Assembly (NCBI RefSeq): GCF_009936045.1 | Contig: NZ_QWEQ01000004.1 | Location: 1-64,000, forward strand | From: Emergencia sp. 1XD21-10 | Lineage (GTDB): Bacteria > Bacillota > Clostridia > Peptostreptococcales > Anaerovoracaceae | Direction of reading: 5' to 3' | DNA: 64,000 nucleotides | Part shown: positions 36,509-46,190 of the stretch, one piece after another | Layout: every line of letters begins with the position of its first letter | Numbering within the stretch: position 1 is the stretch's first letter | Notes under the pieces: generated by a model | The model's input: only the letters and a program-made list of their open reading frames with translations | Database searches by the model: none | Told to the model about the DNA's origin: nothing | Made by a program: the position numbers and the translations under genes

Positions 36509-37687
36509 TTATTGTCCTTCAAAAGCGCCCTTTACAATAGGTTCGCCTTTCTTTACCATAACCTGTCCCATAGCGATAACCGTGTCGATTTCCAAATCCT
36601 TTGTCATCAGACACAGATCAGCATCCATGCCTTCTTCGATGCGGCCTTTCTGCGGCAGGCAAAGCACCTTCGCAGGATTGGAAGTGATTGCCTTGATGGC
36701 AATTTCAAGAGGAATTCCTTCCTTTTCCACACATTCTCTGACTTCTTTCAGCAAGCAGCTGGACTGTCCCATACCCATTCCCTGAAATACGCCGTCAGCG
36801 CTGAACATAGGCAGACTGCCTTGTCCGTCAGAAGAAATGGTAAAGAGATCACTGCTGACACCTTCGTCCAGCAAACGCTTAATCCCTTTGCTGACGCGCA
36901 CTTCATCGCAGATAGTTTCCCAGTAATCGATATCTTCATTTCCGGTAAAGTCCACTGCACCGCCCAGTTTTGCATATTCTACAGCTTCTTCAAAGAGCGC
37001 CGCGTTGCGGTTTACATGGGTCGGCAGAAATTGCGTCGCAGGAATCTCTGTTTCAGCGATAACCTGATTGATTAAGTCCATACACCGAGGGCTGTCTCCA
37101 AGGTGAATGTTGATAATGCCCGCTTTTCCGGACAAAATACCGCCCACGCGAGTGTCAGCACACAGCCGCTTAAACTCGTCTGCTGTCGGCTGAGAAGAAC
37201 GATGATCAGAAATGGCAATTTCCCCTGTTCCGATGATTTCTTCAATCATCATGATATCATCGATGATGCCGCCGGTCAGGGTGCGAACAGGAACCTGATA
37301 ACTGCCGGTATAAGCATAGGCTGAGATTCCCTGCTCCCGCAACCCTTTAATCTTTGCAACCAGCGACTTGATATCCCTGCCGATGCCATCAGTGCCCAGG
37401 CAGCCCACTACCGTAGTAATACCGTATCTGGTCAGCCCTGACAAAGTCGCCTCCGGCGTTCTGTTGGCAAAGCCGCCTTCACCGCCGCCGCCAAGAACAT
37501 GAACGTGAGAATCGATAAAGCCCGGCAGCAGCAAAAGTCCTGTGCCGTCTATGACTTCCACCTCTAATTCGGTAGGCAATTCAATATTATCTGCAATTTT
37601 GCAGATTTTTCCTCCCGCGAGGAATACGTCTTTTACACCCAGATACTCTGGTGTATATAAGTTTACGCCTTTAATTAATTTCATCAT
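36509..37687 (-). CDS. iadA: Isoaspartyl dipeptidase (beta-aspartyl peptidase)
   Basis: Zinc amidohydrolase that cleaves beta-aspartyl dipeptides arising from protein damage. It shows PGFIDSHVHVLGGGGEGG (metal-binding HxH and the IadA glycine run), GSYQVPVRTLTG, AISDHRSSQP, LPTHVNRN and ISSDGQGSLP. The length, 392 aa, is normal. It lies 12 bp downstream of a YfcC-type transporter, so uptake and hydrolysis of peptides or their products are probably co-transcribed from the sigma-54 promoter. Confidence 0.94.
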   Translation of the reverse strand: MMKLIKGVNLYTPEYLGVKDVFLAGGKICKIADNIELPTELEVEVIDGTGLLLLPGFIDSHVHVLGGGGEGGFANRTPEATLSGLTRYGITTVVGCLGTDGIGRDIKSLVAKIKGLREQGISAYAYTGSYQVPVRTLTGGIIDDIMMIEEIIGTGEIAISDHRSSQPTADEFKRLCADTRVGGILSGKAGIINIHLGDSPRCMDLINQVIAETEIPATQFLPTHVNRNAALFEEAVEYAKLGGAVDFTGNEDIDYWETICDEVRVSKGIKRLLDEGVSSDLFTISSDGQGSLPMFSADGVFQGMGMGQSSCLLKEVRECVEKEGIPLEIAIKAITSNPAKVLCLPQKGRIEEGMDADLCLMTKDLEIDTVIAMGQVMVKKGEPIVKGAFEGQ

Positions 37688-37699
37688 AGTACCTTACTT

Positions 37700-39238
37700 T
37701 TAGAATCCCATTACGCTTGCAATAATCATTGTTGCTACTGCCATCAGGAACAGTATACCTAAGAACTTCCACATGAACTTAATCCATTTGGACCAGTCCA
37801 ATCTTGCGATTGCAAGGGCGCCCATCAGACAACCAGAAGTTGGTACAATCAAGTTAGTCAGTGCATCCCCTAGCTGGAATGCCAAAACGGAAGTCTGACG
37901 CGTTACATCCAGCAGGTCCGCAAGCGGCGCCATAATCGGCATAGTCAAAGCCGCCTGACCGGAGCCGGATACCACAAAGAAGTTGAACACAGACTGGAAT
38001 ATATACATCAATACAGCGGCAACTGTACCAGACAGGCCGACAAAAGCGTCCGAAATCCCATGTAAAATGGTATTCAGTACAGTCGGCGCAGTTGGATCTG
38101 AACCGCCCAGTACCAACATAATACCCTGTGCCATACCTACAATAATTGCTGCACCTACCAGGTCAGACGCACCCTGTTTAAACGCTGCCGCAATATCGTT
38201 TACTTTCATACCGTTCAGTTTGAATACAACGCCAATCACACCTGCAACCAGACCCATAATAAAGAATTGGGATGCAATTTCCGGAATGTAATAGCCGTTT
38301 TTCATAACGCCCCATACAACCCAAACCATGCCTGCTACCAGCGTCAGCAGTACCAGAATATGACCGATATTGAACTTTTCTACCGAACCGTTTTCCTGAT
38401 TGGCTTTAAAATCATCTCTAAAATATGCGTCAGATTCATAAGCGACAGATAAAGTTGGATTCTTTTTAATTTTAGACGCGTAGATCATTGTCATCACAGC
38501 GCCTGCACCGGTAAATGCCACCCAGAGAACGATTCTGAATGTTGCGCCGGAGAATACCGGTACCCCTGCAATCCCCTGTGCGATGGCAACAGAGAATGGA
38601 TTCATCCAGGATGTACCAAAGCCGATCTGGGTCGCAACATAAGTAATCAGCACACCTGTTACGCCGTCGTAACCCATTGCGATGACCATCGGAATCAGAA
38701 TCATTGCAAACGGAAGTGCTTCTTCACCCATACCGAATACTGCGCCGCCCAAAGAAAACAGGACAAAGAGTACCGGAATCAAAAGTTTTTCTTTTCCGTT
38801 GGTTTTCTTGATCATGTTCATGATACCGGATTCAACAGCGCCGGTTTTCAGCACGATACCAAATGCGCCACCGATAACCAGGATAAATGCAATAATGCCT
38901 ACGGCAGAGCCCCCTTTATCACCACTAACCAGCCCTTCAAACAGATAGTTGAACAGACCTACGCCGCCGCCAGCTTCAAATAAGCTAATTCCATCCTTCA
39001 GCGGATTTCCATTTTCATCAAGTGCATACTGGAAACTACCGTCCTTGATAACGGTACGCGTGCTTTCACTGCCATCTACCATGTAGGTGATGTCCTCGGT
39101 CTGGTACATCCCCTGTGGAATCAGATAAGTCATCAGTGCCGCCAGACATACGACAAAGAAAATGATAACGTAAGTGTCGGGAACGCGGAATCCTTTGTTT
39201 AAGGAGTTGAGCGTTTCACCTTTTTGTTTTTTTGACAT
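37700..39238 (-). CDS. YfcC family membrane transporter
   Basis: Multi-spanning secondary transporter of the YfcC/DcuC-like family (512 aa). It has 11-13 hydrophobic segments, with the conserved MGEEALPFAMILIPM, GFGTSWMNPFSVAIAQGIAG and SGSGQAALTMPIMAPL segments. Members are proposed to move dicarboxylates, basic amino acids or short peptides; the substrate here is unproven. Pairing with IadA suggests isoaspartyl dipeptides or aspartate. AGGAGG precedes the ATG and a sigma-54 promoter lies about 46 bp upstream. Confidence 0.85.
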   Translation of the reverse strand: MSKKQKGETLNSLNKGFRVPDTYVIIFFVVCLAALMTYLIPQGMYQTEDITYMVDGSESTRTVIKDGSFQYALDENGNPLKDGISLFEAGGGVGLFNYLFEGLVSGDKGGSAVGIIAFILVIGGAFGIVLKTGAVESGIMNMIKKTNGKEKLLIPVLFVLFSLGGAVFGMGEEALPFAMILIPMVIAMGYDGVTGVLITYVATQIGFGTSWMNPFSVAIAQGIAGVPVFSGATFRIVLWVAFTGAGAVMTMIYASKIKKNPTLSVAYESDAYFRDDFKANQENGSVEKFNIGHILVLLTLVAGMVWVVWGVMKNGYYIPEIASQFFIMGLVAGVIGVVFKLNGMKVNDIAAAFKQGASDLVGAAIIVGMAQGIMLVLGGSDPTAPTVLNTILHGISDAFVGLSGTVAAVLMYIFQSVFNFFVVSGSGQAALTMPIMAPLADLLDVTRQTSVLAFQLGDALTNLIVPTSGCLMGALAIARLDWSKWIKFMWKFLGILFLMAVATMIIASVMGF

Positions 39239-39283
39239 TGGTGTTGCCTCCTAATTCAATTTTTCTTAACTCCTATTATATAA

Positions 39284-39299
39284 GCAAATTTGATGCCAA
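39284..39299 (-). promoter_or_regulatory. Sigma-54 (-24/-12) promoter of yfcC-iadA
   Basis: Minus-strand TTGGCATCAAATTTGC matches the sigma-54 consensus, with GG and GC exactly 10 nt apart. It lies between the transporter and a sigma-54 activator gene. TTTTGG-containing words at about 39356-39395 could be activator sites. Confidence 0.8.
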
Positions 39300-39301
39300 A
39301 A

Positions 39302-39330
39302 GAAAATCCCCGATTTTTCGAGGATTTTTT
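39302..39330 (-). terminator. Hairpin downstream of the sigma-54 activator gene
   Basis: AATCCTCGA and TCGGGGATT pair on the minus strand around a short A loop and are followed by TTCTTTT. It would end transcription of the activator before the sigma-54 promoter. Confidence 0.65.
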
Positions 39331-39384
39331 GTAGATTTTATGAAAGTTGCGGACAATTTTGGTCGTTGTATGGAATGTTTTGGC

Positions 39385-41121
39385 TTATTTTGGATGATTT
39401 CGTACTAAAAAATCCCACCCTTTCTCTGTCAAATAAACACCATATCGTCCGGTGGCAGACTGCACCAGGTCCATTGATTGAAACTGCTGCAGTTCCTGCC
39501 TGATTCGATATTCACTGACGGACTTTCCTTGCGCCTTCAAGTGCTTAAAAATCCCTGTCCGACCCGGAATTCCGTTATTTTCGCTGATTTCCCGAATCGC
39601 AACCAAAATGCATCGCTGTGTGCTAGTGCAGATACAGTCGGAAAATGCTTCTGCCTGCGCAGCCGGTGGAGACGACTCTTCATCCGGCGGCAAATCTTTC
39701 GGCAAAATCGTGTCGCCATCGCATACCGCAAAGGCATATTTCATCGTATTGAGCAGTTCACGGATATTGCCCTGCCAATCACGTTCCAGTAAAAGCGCTG
39801 TCACTTCCGGAGAAATGGTCTTAGCTCCATCAAAGCGGGTCTTTAGCCAGTCTTCCAACAACAGCGGAATATCTTCTTTTCGATCCGCAAGAGCAGGAAG
39901 ATGCAGATACCCCTCCTTCAAACGGTAATACAGATCCTGACGAAAACGCTTTTCCGCAATCATCTGCTTTAGATTGCGATTGGTGGCTGCAATGATCCGC
40001 ACATCAATGGGGATGATTTTATTGCCGCCCACCCGCATAATCTCACGTTCCTGAATGACCCGTAGCAGTTTCGCCTGCAGCGCCGGCGAGGCGTCTCCGA
40101 TTTCATCCAGAAAAATCGTACCGCCATCTGCCTGCTGAAACAAGCCAATCTTACCGCCTTTTTTCGCACCAGTGAAAGCCCCTTCTTCATAACCGAACAA
40201 TTCGGACTCAACCAGCGTATCAGGCAGCGCCGAAAAGTTAATCGCCACAAAAGGCTCTTTGCTGCGTCCCGACGCCTTATGAATGGCGCTGGCAAACAGT
40301 TCTTTGCCCGTACCGTTTTCCCCTTCCAACAGCACCGTTAAATCTGAGGCTGAAATTTTTCTGGCAAGATTCTTTGCATGCAAGATTCTCGGTGAGGCGC
40401 CGATGATATCATCAAAATGATACTTGGCAAAATGACCGTTTCCAGCAAGCTGCATTCTTGCAGCTTTTGTCACCCTGCTGGTCTCATAAGCAACATCCGA
40501 AATACGTGCCGCCGTATCCAAAAGACTTTGAATAAATGTGTCCGTATAGGCATAGATTTCGGTTTCCAACACGCCGTAATACGCCATAATACGAACGACG
40601 GTAGAAGGATCAAAGAGCCGCGTGCCGATATTGTAAACTGCCTTCATTCCTGCAGGAATCTGATCCGGGTCTCCCGGCGTGATAGCAATCCCCACACCTC
40701 TCGGCACATCGCAGCCCGGATAAAAAGGAATCAGCTGCAGAAAATCGAATCCGATTCGCTGCAGATTACTAATGCTGTCAACTGCGCTGATCTCGGAATC
40801 AGTGACTAACAAAATCTTCTGATCGCGAGGCAGGGTCAGAATCTGATCGATATTGGAGTTGATAACGGTCCGCGTGCCGACAATGTGGCTGCTGATCAAC
40901 GATTGCCCTCCTTGGTGCAGAAACTGTTCATAAACCTCTTCACTGGAAAACACGGTAAAATAAGTGCCGTCAAGCGGCGGATTTTTCTCCTCGACCATAT
41001 ACGGGACGATGGCAACATCTTCCGGCAGAAAGCCGGAAAGCTGCTTTGCTAAACTCTTTTGGGTAAACCTACTGCCGGTCACAAGCAGCAGCGCACGTGT
41101 TCTATCACTTTGTCGATCCAT
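39385..41121 (-). CDS. Sigma-54-dependent transcriptional activator
   Basis: Enhancer-binding protein of 578 aa. The N-terminal about 190 residues form a sensor region of PrpR-like or unknown type. The AAA+ domain has GENGTGKELFA (Walker A), GYEEGAFTGAKKGG (sigma-54 contact), GGTIFLDEIG (Walker B) and ATNRNL. The C-terminus (about 500-578) is winged-helix-like (FKHLKAQGKSVSEYRIRQELQQ, GVYLTEKGWDFL) rather than a Fis helix-turn-helix. It probably controls yfcC-iadA, whose sigma-54 promoter lies just downstream. The start at 41121 has AAGGAAGG. Confidence 0.9.
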   Translation of the reverse strand: MDRQSDRTRALLLVTGSRFTQKSLAKQLSGFLPEDVAIVPYMVEEKNPPLDGTYFTVFSSEEVYEQFLHQGGQSLISSHIVGTRTVINSNIDQILTLPRDQKILLVTDSEISAVDSISNLQRIGFDFLQLIPFYPGCDVPRGVGIAITPGDPDQIPAGMKAVYNIGTRLFDPSTVVRIMAYYGVLETEIYAYTDTFIQSLLDTAARISDVAYETSRVTKAARMQLAGNGHFAKYHFDDIIGASPRILHAKNLARKISASDLTVLLEGENGTGKELFASAIHKASGRSKEPFVAINFSALPDTLVESELFGYEEGAFTGAKKGGKIGLFQQADGGTIFLDEIGDASPALQAKLLRVIQEREIMRVGGNKIIPIDVRIIAATNRNLKQMIAEKRFRQDLYYRLKEGYLHLPALADRKEDIPLLLEDWLKTRFDGAKTISPEVTALLLERDWQGNIRELLNTMKYAFAVCDGDTILPKDLPPDEESSPPAAQAEAFSDCICTSTQRCILVAIREISENNGIPGRTGIFKHLKAQGKSVSEYRIRQELQQFQSMDLVQSATGRYGVYLTEKGWDFLVRNHPK

Positions 41122-41199
41122 GGTGCCTTCCTTTCTGTACTTTTCACTACAAATCAGTATAGCATAGAAGATACCTTGATACAATGTATGATTTCTTGA

Positions 41200-43755
41200 T
41201 TACGTATACATCCGCAGCCGCTCTATAACGCTGTCCCGCACCGTTTTTTTCTGCAGTACCAGCGGAATCACAATGCAAATAGCAAAGAGAAACATCACGC
41301 CGCACAAAAGCGCTGCCCACGGATAGGAAAAGGTAAAATACGCAATACGCTGGTTCACCAGCTGCCGCATTCCATAGAGCACGCCGCTGCCGGCTGTCAG
41401 CGTCAGACCTGTCACAATCAGACTATAAAAGATCCCTTCTAACACAATACTTTTCCGAAGCTGCTTTCGCGTCATCCCCAAACTCTCCATGACAGCAAAC
41501 TCTTTCCGCCGCGCCGTAAGCCCTGTCAGCGTCACATTGATATAGTTCAGAAGTCCCATGGACAGAAGCACCAGACATATTCCACCCATAATCACTCTGC
41601 TGGAACCGATATAGTCCCTTGCTGCCGTAAGCAAATCCGATTTGGCGGTAATCTCTAAAATTCCCTGCTCATACTGCAAATCTGCAGGGTGCAGCTTCTT
41701 TTGCGCCCGGTTATAAGCAGAAACCATACGATCCGCCTGGGCTTTTACAAGAGGTTCCGATGCTGATTCCACGTTAAAGTCCAGCCTGAAAATCCGTTCC
41801 GGAAGTCCCATCCGCGCAAACCCCTCTTCACTGACCAGAAAATAGAGGATGCTAGGTCCATTCCAAGTCGTCATCATGTTCGGAAATCCCTTTGCGGTAA
41901 AGTCCAGATAACCGCTGCATTCCATCTGGGTCTTCCGATCTTTCGCCAGGCTAAAAAGCTGCGCCGGCTGTCCTACCGCCTCCCTGCTTTTTTCTTCCAT
42001 CGCCTGCGATAAATTATGGTAATGCAATACGATAAAGCCTTTCCCCGCGCGCACTGCATCCATGTCGACCATCTCCGACAGTTCCTTTTCCTCTACATAC
42101 CTCGCAAGTTCTTCCAGCACATCATCATGGAGCGTCTGCACCACAAAGGGCAGAAATGTCTCATGTTCAAGTTTCCAGGAGGCAAGACGCATGGATAAAG
42201 CGGTTTCACTACTCTTCACCCTGCCAAAACCGCCGTCGACCGTCTCTGCCTCTGTCACACCAGGTAGGTCGAGTAATTCTTGCGCAAAATCAGGATCAAA
42301 ATGGATCTCATCATCGGTGTAGTCCTCCGCCGTCATGGCAGAAGCTCCGCACATAATACTAAAATCCTGATTATCATATTCAATCTGTGCTGTCTGATCA
42401 AGTCCTGTTGAAAGCACGACCGTACTTAAAAAGACTGTCATAGAAAGAGTCAGGGAAATGACCGCAATCACAAATCGTTTTCTATAGCGAAATAAATTTC
42501 TGCATGCCAGAAGCGCCAGACTGAAGCGCTGATTTCCTGGCTTCTGTTTCTTTCTGCGCCTTGCAGAAAGTCCTACAAATTTTACCGCCTCAATCGGCTG
42601 CATGCTTATGACTTTCATCATGGCAAGGGACGTTGCCGCAAATGTGACAAAGACGCCAAATCCCACTGCAAATACCAAAATCCACGGTTTAAACGCAATC
42701 ATAGCCGACGCGCTGCCAAACTCATGCAAATACAGATTTTCGAGGAGTTTTGGCACGATAAAAACCATCATTGCCATACCGGCTGCCATTCCCAGCAGGC
42801 AGCCTTTGCACACAATCCAGCTTGTTTGTCTGTATACAATCCGTGCCAGTTGTCCTTTGGTCGTCCCCAGCGTCTTTAAAAGACCATACTGCCGCACATG
42901 CTCCACCATAGAAATGCTCATGATATTATAAAGAAGCAGCCAGGCGCCTGCAAAGATGACGATGGCCAGAATCACCGCAACGTCAAAACCGCCGGCAAAT
43001 TCATAGATTGCGCTGTAGGTCAACGCATTTCCGCCGAAAAACTGCTGTGTATCATCGGTCATTTCCACGTCTTGATACAATCTGTCCTCTGCCGTCTCTC
43101 CGTCCAAACTGTCCTGCTGCTTGATTAAAAGCGTGGTATGCTGCTGCGACGCCAAATGTTCCTTTTCTAAAAACCGTTCTGAAAAGAACCCATAGGGAGG
43201 CGCTTTTGCCGCTTCCACATATTCTGTATAATATCCGGAAAGCCGAAAGGTCTGCTGCAGCCTTTGTCCTCCTGTCGTCTGCATCGTTACATCAATTTCC
43301 ATGCCGAGGTGAGGCTTTGCAATCCCTAAATCAGAAAGCGCCCGCATTGGCAGCATCACTTCATCTGCTTCTTTCGGATACACACCGTGTATATCACTGT
43401 AAGCCGGCGCCTGCATGGTTTCATAAGCCGTTTCATCTAAAACCAGACAGGTAAACGCCTCCGTTTCGCCGATATAGACTTCTTTTCCTACGGCTTTAAT
43501 ATAGTCCAGGTTTTCTATGACCGCAATCTGTTCTTCTGTGGCGCGCTCCAGCGTTGTCGATGCAGTCGTTCCCATCATTCTCGCGTAAAGTAGGCAGTCC
43601 GCCTCCAGTTTTCCTGCGGACAGGCTGAATACAGAAAAGATCAGAAGGACGACAAAGGCAACAGCGCAGGTGAGCACTCTGTTTCGGTTCAGATTTGCCC
43701 GATACAGTCTTCGTGATAAAAGGCGCAGCACTTCTCCATTATTATTCCGCATCAC
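41200..43755 (-). CDS. ABC transporter permease, FtsX/MacB-like
   Basis: 851-residue permease with an N-terminal membrane helix, an extracellular domain and two FtsX cores. Cytoplasmic loops include YGLLKTLGTTKGQLARIVYRQ and RKEFAVMESLGMTRKQLRKS, the hallmark coupling sequences. About eight to ten membrane spans are seen. Such permeases export peptides or lipids, or sense antimicrobial peptides. The start overlaps the ATPase gene by 14 bp, and a two-component system lies just upstream, suggesting a drug- or peptide-responsive module. Confidence 0.88.
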   Translation of the reverse strand: MMRNNNGEVLRLLSRRLYRANLNRNRVLTCAVAFVVLLIFSVFSLSAGKLEADCLLYARMMGTTASTTLERATEEQIAVIENLDYIKAVGKEVYIGETEAFTCLVLDETAYETMQAPAYSDIHGVYPKEADEVMLPMRALSDLGIAKPHLGMEIDVTMQTTGGQRLQQTFRLSGYYTEYVEAAKAPPYGFFSERFLEKEHLASQQHTTLLIKQQDSLDGETAEDRLYQDVEMTDDTQQFFGGNALTYSAIYEFAGGFDVAVILAIVIFAGAWLLLYNIMSISMVEHVRQYGLLKTLGTTKGQLARIVYRQTSWIVCKGCLLGMAAGMAMMVFIVPKLLENLYLHEFGSASAMIAFKPWILVFAVGFGVFVTFAATSLAMMKVISMQPIEAVKFVGLSARRRKKQKPGNQRFSLALLACRNLFRYRKRFVIAVISLTLSMTVFLSTVVLSTGLDQTAQIEYDNQDFSIMCGASAMTAEDYTDDEIHFDPDFAQELLDLPGVTEAETVDGGFGRVKSSETALSMRLASWKLEHETFLPFVVQTLHDDVLEELARYVEEKELSEMVDMDAVRAGKGFIVLHYHNLSQAMEEKSREAVGQPAQLFSLAKDRKTQMECSGYLDFTAKGFPNMMTTWNGPSILYFLVSEEGFARMGLPERIFRLDFNVESASEPLVKAQADRMVSAYNRAQKKLHPADLQYEQGILEITAKSDLLTAARDYIGSSRVIMGGICLVLLSMGLLNYINVTLTGLTARRKEFAVMESLGMTRKQLRKSIVLEGIFYSLIVTGLTLTAGSGVLYGMRQLVNQRIAYFTFSYPWAALLCGVMFLFAICIVIPLVLQKKTVRDSVIERLRMYT

Positions 43756-44422
43756 TGCCTCCTCTTACTTTTCCATCCTCGATTCGAATCATCCGATCTG
43801 CCATCTGCGCAATTTCCTCGTTATGGGTCACAATCACCATCGTCTGTCCAAAGCGTGCGGCACTTGCTTTCAGCAGTCCGATGACTTCCAGACCGGTTCT
43901 GGAATCCAGATTTCCCGTAGGCTCGTCCGCAAGAATGACCGCAGGTTTGGTCATTAACGCTCTTGCAATGGCCACTCTCTGCTGCTGTCCGCCTGAAAGG
44001 GTTTCCGGCATATTGCAGAGTTTATCTTCTATGCCGAGAACTTCTACTACCTGCGCAAAGAACGCTGCGTCCAGTCCTGCGCCGTCCAGCTTTAAAGGCA
44101 ATGTAATATTTTCTTCCACGCTCAAAATCGGCAGCAGATTATAGTTCTGAAACACGAATCCGATATTTCTTCTGCGAAATACGGTGAGTTCTTCCTGCGT
44201 CAACTGTTCCAGACTTCTGTTTCTGATTGTGACGCTGCCCTCTGTCGGCTGATCCAGACCGCCCAGCATATTGAGCAGCGTAGTCTTTCCGCTGCCGGAC
44301 GAACCGATGATTGCTGCAAACTCCCCTTCCTCTATGGAAATACTTACTCCATCCAGCGCCCGCACCGCGCCGGACGGTACTACGTAAATTTTTTGCAGAT
44401 TCTCTGTTTTGACAACTTCCAT
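43742..44422 (-). CDS. ABC transporter ATP-binding protein (LolD/MacB-like)
   Basis: 226-residue ATPase with IIGSSGSGKTTLLNMLGGLD (Walker A), LSGGQQQRVAIARAL (signature), VILADEPTGNLD (Walker B plus D loop) and IVTHNEEIA (H loop). Length and sequence class fit partners of FtsX-type permeases. GGAAGG precedes the ATG. It is transcribed between the sensor kinase and its permease. Confidence 0.95.
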   Translation of the reverse strand: MEVVKTENLQKIYVVPSGAVRALDGVSISIEEGEFAAIIGSSGSGKTTLLNMLGGLDQPTEGSVTIRNRSLEQLTQEELTVFRRRNIGFVFQNYNLLPILSVEENITLPLKLDGAGLDAAFFAQVVEVLGIEDKLCNMPETLSGGQQQRVAIARALMTKPAVILADEPTGNLDSRTGLEVIGLLKASAARFGQTMVIVTHNEEIAQMADRMIRIEDGKVRGGSDAE

Positions 44423-44483
44423 CTAAACACCTTCCTTTCTGCCTTTATCCTACCAAATAGTATTTACAATTTCCTTACAAAAA

Positions 44484-44535
44484 GAAAAACTGTCCCTGCA
44501 AAATTACACCCTGTGTATTTTGCCGCACAGTTTTC
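44484..44535 (-). terminator. Hairpin between the sensor kinase and the ABC genes
   Basis: AAAACTGT/ACAGTTTT outer arms and CAAAAT/ATTTTG inner arms, followed by T-rich sequence on the minus strand. It would limit read-through from the regulators into the transporter genes. Confidence 0.65.
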
Positions 44536-44545
44536 TCCTGTCTTA

Positions 44546-45391
44546 TCATCGTGCAGGCAGAAAAATCGATACTTTCAGACCCTGCTTCTGCCTTTTTACT
44601 TTCATAAATCCGTCATGCTGGCTGATGATTTCTCTCGCCAAATAAAGTCCGATGCCAAATCCTTCCTCCACCGTCACGCGTTTTCCTCGATAAAACCGCT
44701 GAAAAATCAAATTTTCTTCTCCTTCTTCTATGCCAATGCCGTCATCCCCCACGGAAATTTCCGTAAACATGGCATTCTTTTCTGCTTTGATCAGAATCCT
44801 TCCGCCATCCTGCGTGTATTTCACACTGTTATCCAAAAGATTTACCACTGCTTCCCCCAGCCAGTTCGCGTCGTGGGGCACAGATAAACGCGGTTCCATG
44901 GAAAGCTGCACATCAATGTGCTTTTCCAGCGCCTGCTGACGTATCTGCAAAATGCAGGAAAGCAATGTTTCGTGCAAGCTGCAGGATTCTTTTCGGATTT
45001 GTATGACACGGCTTTCCAGCCTCGCCATTTTTATAAAACTCTCTGTTAAAAACCGAATTCTCTGCTCTGCGGCCATGACAGCCTGAAAGTAAGCCGCCTG
45101 CTCTTGCGCCGAAAGGTTTTCCGAAGAAAGAAGTTCCAGATAGCTTTCCATATTCGCAAGGGGATTGCGCAGCTGATGGGCAATTTCACTGATCAGCTCC
45201 TTCAGTCCATCTCGTTCTCTGCACACTTGCTGCTTGCTCTCCCAGATCTGATCGGAAAGCCTGACTAACTGATGAGAAATCTTCGACGGCAGCGTATCTG
45301 AAATACAATCCGCGAGTTCCAGCCTCTTGCCGTGATTTATGGTTTCTAGCGCTTCGGATAGTTCCTCCAGCGCTTTTTTTGTATTTCGCAT
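44546..45391 (-). CDS. Sensor histidine kinase without membrane segments
   Basis: 281-residue kinase with the H box SEIAHQLRNPLANMESYLELL, N box NLLDNSVKY and G boxes GDDGIGI and GFGIGLYLAR. The N-terminal about 75 residues are charged and helical, with no hydrophobic span, so the protein is predicted cytoplasmic. Input may come from the neighbouring ABC permease, as in Bce-type modules. It lies 8 bp downstream of its response regulator. Confidence 0.88.
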   Translation of the reverse strand: MRNTKKALEELSEALETINHGKRLELADCISDTLPSKISHQLVRLSDQIWESKQQVCRERDGLKELISEIAHQLRNPLANMESYLELLSSENLSAQEQAAYFQAVMAAEQRIRFLTESFIKMARLESRVIQIRKESCSLHETLLSCILQIRQQALEKHIDVQLSMEPRLSVPHDANWLGEAVVNLLDNSVKYTQDGGRILIKAEKNAMFTEISVGDDGIGIEEGEENLIFQRFYRGKRVTVEEGFGIGLYLAREIISQHDGFMKVKRQKQGLKVSIFLPAR

Positions 45392-45399
45392 CGCACTTC

Positions 45400-46068
45400 C
45401 TACTTTCCAAAAGTATAACCTATTCCAAATACATTCCTGATGAAAATCGGTTCCTCCAGATTGGGTTCGATTTTCTTTCTCAGCCTGCTCAGCGTCACAT
45501 TTACGGTATTTTCCTCTACAAAAGCGCCGTCCGCATCCCAGACCTGTTCCAGCATCATTTCTCTGGTAACGACTCTGCCCCGGTTTTTTACAAGAAGCTC
45601 CAGCACTTTATATTCCTTGGCAGTCAAATTGATGGCTTCACCCCGATAGGTTACCGACTTTCTGTCAAAGTCCATTGCAAGTTCCAGATAGGAAAATCGC
45701 TGATTCTGACCGCTGCTCCTGCGCAGGATCGCCTCCACATGTTTCAAAAGCACCGCCATGGGAAACGGTTTGACAAGATAATCGTCCGCGCCAAGATCAA
45801 AAGCCCGAATCATATCACTTTCATCATCTCTTGCCGTCAAAAACATCACCGGCGTCTGCCCGGATTCTCGAATACGCCTGCAAAGTGTAAAACCATCGCC
45901 TGCAGGCAGATTCACATCCACAATGAATAAATCCGGCTGCTTGTCAATCAGCGCCGTTCCTTCCCCGTAGGAATGCGCCCTGTCTACCGCATAATCTGCT
46001 TTTTTCAATGTCTGATACAACGCCTCGTTGAACAGCCTGTCATCCTCCACAATGGCAATCCGCTTCAT
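45400..46068 (-). CDS. OmpR family response regulator
   Basis: Two-domain regulator of 222 aa. The receiver has IVEDDRLF, FIVDVNLPAGDG (phospho-Asp), FLTARDDESD and VKPFPMAVLL. The winged-helix DNA-binding domain has LTAKEYKVLELL, VTREMMLEQVWD and VNVTLSRLRKKIE. The start at 46068 has AAGGAG. It probably controls the adjacent ABC transporter. Confidence 0.94.
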   Translation of the reverse strand: MKRIAIVEDDRLFNEALYQTLKKADYAVDRAHSYGEGTALIDKQPDLFIVDVNLPAGDGFTLCRRIRESGQTPVMFLTARDDESDMIRAFDLGADDYLVKPFPMAVLLKHVEAILRRSSGQNQRFSYLELAMDFDRKSVTYRGEAINLTAKEYKVLELLVKNRGRVVTREMMLEQVWDADGAFVEENTVNVTLSRLRKKIEPNLEEPIFIRNVFGIGYTFGK

Positions 46069-46098
46069 CCTTGACTCCTTTCGTGCCCATTCGTTTCT

Positions 46099-46127
46099 AT
46101 TGTAGCAAAGAAATCCGAAAAGGGAAA
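46099..46127 (-). promoter_or_regulatory. Candidate promoter of the response regulator-kinase-ABC unit
   Basis: TACAAT -10 (46099-46104) and a weak TTTCCC -35 (46122-46127), 17-bp spacer, about 31 bp before the start. The weak -35 suggests activation by a regulator. Confidence 0.4.
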
Positions 46128-46190
46128 TACTTTTCTTGGGGCATGAAACAGCAAAGACACGAAGCTGGATTTTTGTTCCGAAATTCATAC

